Below, one piece after another: positions 31,249 through 36,815 of a stretch of 36,815 nucleotides of DNA; position 1 is the stretch's first letter, and the number at the start of each line of letters is the position of its first letter. The position numbers and the translations under genes were made by a program. The stretch is from positions 1-36,815 of the forward strand of contig JAEKMC010000077.1 in NCBI GenBank assembly GCA_019508115.1, in the 5' to 3' direction. The notes below the pieces were generated by a model. It saw nothing but the letters and a program-made list of their open reading frames with translations. It did not search any database and was not told the origin of the DNA. Source of the DNA: Sphingomonas sp. (GTDB taxonomy: Bacteria > Pseudomonadota > Alphaproteobacteria > Sphingomonadales > Sphingomonadaceae).

Positions 31249-33357
31249 CTATCCTTCGATCTTCGAGAAATCGGCCACACGATGCACCGCGCCGCGGATT
31301 CGCGCGAGCAACTCCAGCCGCGCCTCCCGCTTCACGGGATCGGCATCGTTGACGGTAACGCTATCGAAAAACGCATCGATCGGCGCCCGCAACCCCGCGA
31401 GCGCAGCCATCGCCGCCTCGAAATTTTCATCCTTAACGGCAGCGTCGGCAGCGGATTCGGCCGCGTCGAGTGCCGCGATCAACGCCGACTCGGCTGGTTC
31501 GGGCGTGTAGGGCAGGGGCTTAGCCTCGCCGGTTCCGGCCCATTCCTCTTTTCGCAGGATATTCGCCGCCCGCTTGTACCCCGCGAGCAGGTTTGCTCCG
31601 TCCTCGGTCGAGATAAACGCCTGCAACGCCTTCACCCGTGCAAGCAGGCGCACCAGATCATCCTCGCCGCCCAACGCGAACACCGCGTCGATCAGGTCGT
31701 GTCGAACACCGGCCTCGCGTTGCTGGACCTTGAGGCGGTCGGCGAAAAAGTCGAGCAGCTCCGCCGGAATCGCGAGGCGAAGCCCATTTTGAGTCAGTAG
31801 ACGGATAACGCCGAGTGCGGAGCGTCGTAGCGCGAACGGATCTTTTGATCCGGTCGGCGTCTCGTCGATGGCGAAAAACTGCAGAAGTCTGTCGAGCTTG
31901 TCCGCTAGACTCACCGCCACCGTCACCGGCGCCGTCGGCACGTCATCGCCTTGTCCAACCGGCTTATAATGATCCCGGATCGCATCAGCGACTTCATGCG
32001 GCAGCCCTTCGGCATGCGCATAATAGCCGCCCATCACCCCCTGCAGTTCAGGGAATTCACCCACCATGCCGGTGACCAGATCCGCCTTCGCCAGCCGCGC
32101 CGCCTGCTCGGCCATGTCGGCGAGGCGCGTGCGTTCTTCAGTTCCCCGGCGAAAGCCGGGGCCCAGATCTGCGGTGGAAGCTGGGCCCCGGCTTTCGCCG
32201 GGGAACGATCCCGCCGAAGGAACGACGCCTTCCTCGACCAGCCACCGCGCCAGCTTGGCAACCCGATCAACCTTATCCGCAACCGTCCCTAGCTTCTCAT
32301 GGAACACGATCTGATCGAGCTTCTTCGCCTGCTCGGCCAGCGGTACCTTGAGGTCCTGCTCCCAGAAGAATTTCGCGTCCGACAGCCGCGCGGCCAGCAC
32401 CTTGCGGTTGCCGTTCACGATCGCCGCGCCGCCATCTTCCGCCACGATATTGGCGGTGCAGATGAAGCTGGGCGCCAGCTTGCCGTTCGCCTCCACGCAC
32501 GCGAAATATTTCTGGTTGGTGCGCATGGTGAGTTGGATCACCTCGCGCGGCACCTCCAGGAAGGCCGGGTCGAAATCGCCGAGCAACGGCACCGGCCATT
32601 CGGTCAGCCCCGCATTCTCCGCCACCAGCCCCGCATCGGGAATGACGCTCAGGCCGCGCGCTTCGGCCAGCGCGCGCGCGCCGCCCTCGATGATCCCGCG
32701 CCGCTCGGCCGGATCGAGGATCACATGGCAGGCGCGGAGCTTCTCAGCATAATCCTTGACCGATCCGATCGTGATCGGCCCCGGATGATGGAAACGGTGG
32801 CCATAAGTGGTCGCAACGTAAGGAACCTTCTGGTCGCCCCCGAGCTCGATCGCACCGTTCAGGACCTCGTCACCAAAAATGGCGACGATTCCCCGAAGAG
32901 GTCGCACCCATCGCAAGCTCGAACTGGACGACGATGCAGCCCCCCATCGCATCGACTTCGGCCAGGGGAAATTATGGACGATGGCTTGAATGGCGTTGTG
33001 AAGGACGTGCGTGGTCGGCCGGCCCGGCTTCTCAACAATTGCGAACAGGATGCCGTCGCGCTCGATCAGTTGCTCGCGCGTTAGTCCGGTCTTGCGCAGG
33101 AATCCTTCGAGCGCCTGCGGCGGTGCGGAGACCTTCGGACCCTTCGTTTCCTCCGACACGGCTTGGGTCGTGGCGGGCAGCCCGCGCGCGATCAGCGCAA
33201 GCCGGCGCGGCGTCGCGTAGGTCTCGATCGCCTCCGCGGCGAGACCGGCCTTGGCGATCTCGGCCTCGAACAGGCGTTGCAGGTCGGCGGATGCCTTCTC
33301 CTGCATCCGCGCGGGAATTTCCTCGGACAGGAGTTCGAGCAGGAAGTCGGCGCTCAT
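31249..33357 (-). CDS. glyS: Glycyl-tRNA synthetase, beta subunit, with a translated repeat insert
   Basis: 702 residues from ATG 33357, giving the normal N-terminus MSADFLLELLSEEIPARMQ; its ribosome site (GGAGAGGG) is formed by the edge of a REP-like repeat. Family segments include ETYATPRRLAL, KGPKVSAPPQALEGFLRKTG, RWVRPLRGIVAIFGDEV, LTEWPVPLLGDFDPAFLEVP, FISTEDGANLLAGYKRAANIL and a C-terminal anticodon-binding DALR-like helix bundle. With GlyQ it charges tRNA-Gly. Residues ~383-408 (GSFPGESRGPASTADLGPGF and following) have no family counterpart and are encoded by a long perfect inverted repeat, lying between LARWLVEEGV and LADMAEQAARLAKADLVTGM. The frame is kept and the enzyme is presumably functional since the gene is essential. 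Confidence 0.95.
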   Translation of the reverse strand: MSADFLLELLSEEIPARMQEKASADLQRLFEAEIAKAGLAAEAIETYATPRRLALIARGLPATTQAVSEETKGPKVSAPPQALEGFLRKTGLTREQLIERDGILFAIVEKPGRPTTHVLHNAIQAIVHNFPWPKSMRWGAASSSSSSLRWVRPLRGIVAIFGDEVLNGAIELGGDQKVPYVATTYGHRFHHPGPITIGSVKDYAEKLRACHVILDPAERRGIIEGGARALAEARGLSVIPDAGLVAENAGLTEWPVPLLGDFDPAFLEVPREVIQLTMRTNQKYFACVEANGKLAPSFICTANIVAEDGGAAIVNGNRKVLAARLSDAKFFWEQDLKVPLAEQAKKLDQIVFHEKLGTVADKVDRVAKLARWLVEEGVVPSAGSFPGESRGPASTADLGPGFRRGTEERTRLADMAEQAARLAKADLVTGMVGEFPELQGVMGGYYAHAEGLPHEVADAIRDHYKPVGQGDDVPTAPVTVAVSLADKLDRLLQFFAIDETPTGSKDPFALRRSALGVIRLLTQNGLRLAIPAELLDFFADRLKVQQREAGVRHDLIDAVFALGGEDDLVRLLARVKALQAFISTEDGANLLAGYKRAANILRKEEWAGTGEAKPLPYTPEPAESALIAALDAAESAADAAVKDENFEAAMAALAGLRAPIDAFFDSVTVNDADPVKREARLELLARIRGAVHRVADFSKIEG
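32142..32205. repeat. Perfect 25-bp inverted repeat inside glyS
   Basis: Arms 32142-32166 (beginning TTCCCCGGCGAAAGCCGGGG) and 32181-32205 are exact reverse complements, separated by 14 bases. Each arm itself contains a CCCCGGC-GAAA-GCCGGGG hairpin. It is translated in frame within GlyS. The GAAA/TTTC loop style matches the repeat at 19833-19901. Confidence 0.85.
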
Positions 33358-33360
33358 AGC

Positions 33361-33538
33361 CCTCTCCCCCCTTCGACGCCGCCTGCGGCGTCGCTCAGGA
33401 CATGCTTGTGGGAGAGGGTTGGGAGAGGGGCGCGAGCGATAGCGAGCAAGATTTGCCCTCGACGGCATCGAGCCGCCTCGGTCAAACCCCTCTCTCCATC
33501 TCTCTCCCGCAAGGGGAGAGAGGGCAAACTAACCCCCA
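33361..33538. repeat. REP-like palindromes between glyQ and glyS
   Basis: The 181-base gap holds CGACGCCG-CCTG-CGGCGTCG (33374-33393), GGGAGAGGG/CCCTCTCCC-like motifs, and CTCTCCC...GGGAGAG arms at 33502-33508 and 33514-33520. glyQ-glyS gaps are normally short, so this is an insertion. Its left edge provides the Shine-Dalgarno sequence of glyS. Confidence 0.6.
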
Positions 33539-34411
33539 TCACGCGTCCCACCCATTATGCGCCATCCACGCCTCGCACGCGCCCTTCGCCAGCTCGCGCA
33601 CCCGGCCGATATAAGCTTGGCGCTCCGCGACCGAGATCACCCCGCGCGCCTGCAACGTGTTGAAGATGTGGCTCGCCTTGATCGCCTGGTCGTAAGCGGG
33701 GAGGGGGAGCTTGCGTTCGATCAGCGCCTTGGCCTCGTCCGCCGCCATCGTGAATTGCTTGAAGAGCGTGTCCGTGTTCGCCGCCTCGAAATTATAGGCG
33801 CTGAACTGCTTCTCATTCTCCAGAAAGACGTCGCCATAGGTCACGCCCTCGTCGTTGAAAGCGAGGTCGTACACGCGGTCGACGCCCTGGATATACATGG
33901 CCAGCCGCTCGAGCCCGTAGGTGAGCTCGCCCGCGACCGGCTTGCAGTCGAACCCGCCGACCTGCTGGAAGTAAGTGAATTGCGTCACCTCCATCCCGTC
34001 GCACCAGACCTCCCAGCCCAGCCCCCAGGCACCCAATGTCGGGCTCTCCCAATCGTCCTCGACGAAGCGGATGTCGTGGTTCCTGGTGTCGATCCCGATC
34101 CGCTCGAGCGACCCCAGATACAATTCCTGCAAATTGGGCGGGCTCGGCTTCAGGATGACCTGATATTGATAATAATGGCCGAGCCGGTTCGGATTCTCGC
34201 CATAACGCCCGTCGGTCGGCCGCCGCGAGGGCTGGACATAGGCCGCCTTCCACGGCTTCGGGCCGAGCGCGCGTAGCGTCGTCGCCGGGTGAAAGGTGCC
34301 CGCGCCCATCTCCATGTCATAGGGCTGCAGGATGACGCAGCCCTGCGCGCTCCAATAATCATGGAGCGTCAGGATGAGCGCTTGAAAGCTGAGCGGCTTG
34401 GCGTCGGCCAA
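33539..34411 (-). CDS. glyQ: Glycyl-tRNA synthetase, alpha subunit
   Basis: 290 residues from TTG 34411 (CGGAG seven bases upstream); this gives [20 protein letters not shown], the normal start region. Strong family segments are [92 protein letters not shown]-like stretch and [14 protein letters not shown]. It is the class II catalytic subunit, active as alpha2beta2 with GlyS. It is the first gene of a minus-strand unit glyQ-glyS-ppdK. The rare TTG start may lower its translation. Confidence 0.97.
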   Translation of the reverse strand: MADAKPLSFQALILTLHDYWSAQGCVILQPYDMEMGAGTFHPATTLRALGPKPWKAAYVQPSRRPTDGRYGENPNRLGHYYQYQVILKPSPPNLQELYLGSLERIGIDTRNHDIRFVEDDWESPTLGAWGLGWEVWCDGMEVTQFTYFQQVGGFDCKPVAGELTYGLERLAMYIQGVDRVYDLAFNDEGVTYGDVFLENEKQFSAYNFEAANTDTLFKQFTMAADEAKALIERKLPLPAYDQAIKASHIFNTLQARGVISVAERQAYIGRVRELAKGACEAWMAHNGWDA

Positions 34412-34498
34412 GGAAAACTCCGAAAATCGCGGTTAAATCGAGACTGCGGCGTTTGGCGGACCCTTGCGCGAGGGTCAAGGCGAGGGGATAGGGAATGC

Positions 34499-35383
34499 AT
34501 GCGCCGTCTCCGCCTGCTCGCCCCGCTTCTCCTGCTCGCCGCCGCCCCAGCCCAGCCTTCCCAAAGCGAGCGGGCGCATCCCGCGCTTTGGAAGGTCGCC
34601 GACGCGGACACGACAATCTATCTGTTCGGGACGATCCACATCCTGCCCGCCGGCACGGTCTGGATGGATCCCGCCATCAGGCAGGCTGTGGACAGCGCGC
34701 AGTCGCTGACGCTCGAAGCCGTGCTCGATCAGGATCCAGGCCAGGTCGCGACCGTGCTGATGAAGATCGGCACCGCCAAGGGCCTGCCTCCGCTCGCCGA
34801 GCGCGTCCCGCCCGCCAAGCGCGCGTCGCTCGCCGCGTTGGTCAAGGCGAGCGGCCTGCCGTCCACATTCCTCGACGGGATGAAGAGCTGGGCGGCGGCG
34901 ATCATGCTGACCGGCCCCGCGCTTCAGCAGATCGGGGTCGATGCCGCCGCCAGCCCCGGCGTCGAACCGCAACTCACCGCCTTGTTCCGCTCCGCCAAAA
35001 AGCCGGTCGAGGGGTTTGAGACCGCCGAGATCCAGCTCGGCTATTTCGACAGATTGCCCGAAAGCGCGCAGCGCGCCTTCCTGGTGGCGACGCTCGACGA
35101 TCCCGCCAAGGCCAAGGCCGATTTCGTCAAGATGATCGCCGCGTGGGAGAAAGGCGATCCCGCCGCGATCGAAAAGAGCTTCGCCGACGACCCCGAATTC
35201 ACCCCCGCGCTCCGCGACCTGCTGATCCGCCAGCGCGACCGCAAATGGGCGGACGCGATCACGAAGCGGCTCGATCAGCCCGGCACCGTCTTCGTCGCAG
35301 TCGGGGCGGGGCACCTCGTGGGCCCGGATTCGGTGCAGAGGATGCTCGCCGACAAGGGCTTGAAGGTGACGCGCATTCAATAA
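34499..35383 (+). CDS. TraB/GumN-family protein
   Basis: 294 residues from ATG 34499 (AGGGA five bases upstream). A signal peptide (RLLAPLLLLAAAPAQPSQS) suggests export. Family landmarks are ALWKVADADTTIYLFGTIHILP near the N-terminus (GTIH motif) and the C-terminal VFVAVGAGHLVGPDSVQRMLADKGLKVTRI (GxGHL motif). The TraB/GumN (PF01963) family is related to the Tiki metalloproteases, with the GTIH and GAGH motifs likely contributing to a metal site. The function in this organism is unknown. It is divergent from glyQ with 87 bases between them. A palindromic repeat begins five bases after its stop. Confidence 0.88.
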   Translation: MRRLRLLAPLLLLAAAPAQPSQSERAHPALWKVADADTTIYLFGTIHILPAGTVWMDPAIRQAVDSAQSLTLEAVLDQDPGQVATVLMKIGTAKGLPPLAERVPPAKRASLAALVKASGLPSTFLDGMKSWAAAIMLTGPALQQIGVDAAASPGVEPQLTALFRSAKKPVEGFETAEIQLGYFDRLPESAQRAFLVATLDDPAKAKADFVKMIAAWEKGDPAAIEKSFADDPEFTPALRDLLIRQRDRKWADAITKRLDQPGTVFVAVGAGHLVGPDSVQRMLADKGLKVTRIQ

Positions 35384-35387
35384 TGCG

Positions 35388-35417
35388 CGTCATGCTGAAC
35401 TTGTTTCAGCATCCATC
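35388..35417. repeat. 30-base palindromic repeat, copy A (left of the GIY-YIG gene)
   Basis: Identical over 30 bases to 35765-35794 in the same orientation. The core ATGCTGAA (35392-35399), CTTGT, TTCAGCAT (35405-35412) is a hairpin. The Shine-Dalgarno AGGAGG of the following gene touches its right edge. Confidence 0.88.
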
Positions 35418-35435
35418 AGGAGGCAAACTCCGTCG

Positions 35436-35750
35436 ATGCGGGAGAGGCAACCGTGCGTCTATATCCTGGCCAGCTGACGCATAGGCACGATCTACATTGG
35501 CGTGACGTCAGACCTGATGGCGCGGCTTTATCAGCACAGGAATGGCTCGAATCCCGGTTTCACAAAAACATATGACGTGAAGAAGCTGGTCCGCTTCGAG
35601 ATACTCGACGGTATGCCATCTGCGATTGCCCGCGAAAAGCAGCTCAAGCGTTGGCACCGTGACTGGAAGATCAACCTGATCGAGCAGGATAACCCGCATT
35701 GGGTCGATCTCGCCGTTGGATTAGGCTTCCCGCCTCTTCCCAATCCCTAA
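35436..35750 (+). pseudogene. GIY-YIG nuclease-family protein with in-frame stop
   Basis: A 104-codon frame from ATG 35436 (AGGAGG upstream) reads MRERQPCVYILAS, then TGA at 35475-35477, then RIGTIYIGVTSDLMARLYQH and on to 35750. Without the TGA this is a complete UPF0213/YhbQ-type GIY-YIG domain: VYILAS and IYIGVTSDL correspond to the GIY and YIG strands, and the rest has GFTKTYDVKKLVRFE, AIAREKQLKRWHRDWKINLIEQDNPHW. A GTG at 35502 could start a fragment lacking the first strand, probably inactive. Such proteins may act in DNA processing; the role is unknown. It is flanked by identical palindromic repeats. Confidence 0.85.
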
Positions 35751-35764
35751 CCGTCACCAGCAAC

Positions 35765-35844
35765 CGTCATGCTGAACTTGTTTCAGCATCCATCGGTGAG
35801 GTCAGTGCCTCGCCGCGGAATGGACCCTGAAACAAGTTCAGGGT
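35765..35844. repeat. Palindromic repeat copy B and an inverted relative (BIME-like)
   Basis: Copy B (35765-35794) is identical to copy A. An inverted, related palindrome ACCCTGAA-ACAAG-TTCAGGGT follows at 35824-35844 in opposite orientation. The pair forms a BIME-like unit in the 210-base gap before rplY. The remainder of the gap is the rplY leader, with no other gene. Confidence 0.8.
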
Positions 35845-35960
35845 GACGGGGAACCCGTCAGTTGCCTATCCACACCCTTTCCGCTACAGGCGCGCCTCCC
35901 CGTCAGGTCATCCCTGGAGGCTGGCGGGTCACATTCACTTAAGCGAACTGGAGACACGAT

Positions 35961-36593
35961 ATGAGCGAAGCGCTCACTCTGTCGGCCGAGACGCGCGAAC
36001 GGGCTGGCAAGGGAGCCTCCCGTGCAATGCGTCTTCAAGGCCGCGTCCCCGCCGTGGTTTACGGCAACAAGCAGGAAGCCCTCTCGATCCACGTCGAGGA
36101 GAAGGTCCTGGTCAAGATGCTCAACACCGGCCACTTCATGAACTCGGTCGTGATGATCGAGGGCGCCGGCGGCGAAGTCATCCGCACCCTGCCGAAGGAC
36201 GTCCAGTTCCATCCGGTCAATGACCGTCCGCTCCATGTCGACTTCCTGCGCATCGGCGAGCACACCAGCGTGCACGTCAACGTGCCGGTCGTGTTCACCG
36301 ACGAAGAGCAGAGCCCCGGCATCAAGCGTGGCGGCGTGCTCAACGTCGTGGCGCACGAGCTGGAGCTGATCGTCGACGCCGCCGACATCCCCGACGAGAT
36401 CAGCATCTCGCTGGCGGGGCTCGAGGTCGGTTCGTCGATCCACATCTCGCAGGTCGCGCTTCCGGCCGGTGCCAAGGTCAACCACGCCGAGACCGACTTC
36501 ACCGTCGCGACGATCGTGGCCCCGTCGGCGCTCAAGTCGAGCGAAGGCGATACCGAGACCGAAGCCGCCGAAGGCGAGACGCCCGAAGCTTAA
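35961..36593 (+). CDS. rplY: 50S ribosomal protein L25 (general stress protein Ctc form)
   Basis: 210 residues from ATG 35961 (GGAG eight bases upstream). The N-terminal L25 domain (1-~95) binds 5S r[49 protein letters not shown]. The C-terminal TL5/Ctc domain (~100-190) includes [44 protein letters not shown] and LPAGAK. An acidic tail ([15 protein letters not shown]) follows. It is the long form usual in alphaproteobacteria. It precedes pth, a very common pairing. Confidence 0.96.
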   Translation: MSEALTLSAETRERAGKGASRAMRLQGRVPAVVYGNKQEALSIHVEEKVLVKMLNTGHFMNSVVMIEGAGGEVIRTLPKDVQFHPVNDRPLHVDFLRIGEHTSVHVNVPVVFTDEEQSPGIKRGGVLNVVAHELELIVDAADIPDEISISLAGLEVGSSIHISQVALPAGAKVNHAETDFTVATIVAPSALKSSEGDTETEAAEGETPEA

Positions 36594-36602
36594 GCCCAAA
36601 AG

Positions 36603-36720
36603 CCCTCTCCCCCTCGGGGGAGAGGGTTGGGAGAGGGGGAGTCGGGACTGAAAGGGGAGCGCCATCGCTCCGTCAGTCCCCTCTCCCGAGCCCTCTCCTC
36701 TGAAGGGGAGAGGGGGTCCT
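36603..36720. repeat. Composite palindromic repeat between rplY and pth
   Basis: CCCTCTCCCCC-TC-GGGGGAGAGGG (36603-36626) is a perfect 11-bp stem; GGGACTGA/TCAGTCCC (36644-36651, 36673-36680) encloses an inner GGAGCG/CGCTCC hairpin; a further CCCTCTCC...GGGGAGAGGG pair ends at about 36716. This BIME-like cluster sits between genes usually co-transcribed and may set their relative expression. Confidence 0.75.
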
Positions 36721-36726
36721 CGCATC

Positions 36727-36815
36727 GTGCAGCTCTGGGTCGGCCTCGGCAATCCGGGTGCGGAATATGCGCTCAACCGGCACAATGTCGGCTTCATGGC
36801 CGTGGATTCTATCGC
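36727..36815 (+). CDS. pth: Peptidyl-tRNA hydrolase, N-terminal part
   Basis: GTG 36727 begins [29 protein letters not shown], the diagnostic Pth N-terminus; the NRHNVGF segment contains the conserved catalytic His (residue 19). The window ends after 29 complete codons. The enzyme recycles peptidyl-tRNA. The AGGGGG ending the upstream repeat serves as a distant ribosome site. It lies downstream of rplY. Confidence 0.93.
   Translation, partial: MQLWVGLGNPGAEYALNRHNVGFMAVDSI

Noticed and set aside
33361-33538. CRISPR array
   Set aside because: The short GC-rich repeats are palindromic and irregularly spaced, and no cas gene is present; the other repeats in the window are likewise not arrays.
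35475-35477. TGA as a selenocysteine codon in the GIY-YIG gene
   Set aside because: GIY-YIG proteins have no selenocysteine at this turn, and no selenocysteine-insertion stem-loop is evident directly after the TGA.

Overview
The window is GC-rich DNA from an alphaproteobacterium, most likely a sphingomonad. The evidence is a COQ9-family protein, a lone sucC beside etfBA, a two-subunit glycyl-tRNA synthetase followed by pyruvate phosphate dikinase, a large TonB-dependent receptor, a cpa/tad pilus cluster, and many GC-rich palindromic repeats between (and inside) genes. No rRNA, tRNA, CRISPR array, complete insertion sequence or phage gene was seen.

Left part (1-5.3 kb) is accessory in character. 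It holds the end of a D-Ala-D-Ala carboxypeptidase, a membrane-tailed methyltransferase facing a TetR regulator across a 17-bp palindrome, a DUF938 methyltransferase, an AT-richer alpha/beta hydrolase, and an AraC/GyrI-type regulator. A 137-bp element with 23-bp terminal inverted repeats occurs twice, in the same orientation, on either side of the hydrolase. A third, solo end supplies the stop codon of the first methyltransferase.

Next (5.4-13.6 kb) come a translationally coupled AmpG-like permease and beta-lactamase-fold hydrolase, a TonB-dependent receptor, a coupled LytS/LytTR two-component pair and a GAF protein. From 13.7 to 21 kb lie core-metabolism genes: etfBA, sucC, a small lipoprotein, a LOG-family protein, an EamA permease, COQ9 and a DauA-like FAD oxidoreductase. 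Between LOG and the EamA gene is a candidate small RNA: two hairpins, a CU-rich linker and a strong terminator.

From 21.1 to 27.7 kb is a pilus operon in the order cpaA-cpaB-cpaC-cpaD-cpaE-tadB-tadC. The genes overlap or nearly touch, but the assembly ATPase cpaF, normally between cpaE and tadB, is absent. A frameshifted membrane-anchored helix-hairpin-helix gene follows. The right part (28.3-36.8 kb) has ppdK, glyS and glyQ on the minus strand, then on the plus strand a TraB/GumN protein, a GIY-YIG nuclease gene with an in-frame stop lying between two identical 30-base palindromic repeats, rplY, and the start of pth.

The main theme for a second look is the relation between small repeats and genes: a MITE-like family around a probably acquired hydrolase, palindromes translated in frame inside glyS and ampG, and the repeat-flanked GIY-YIG cassette.
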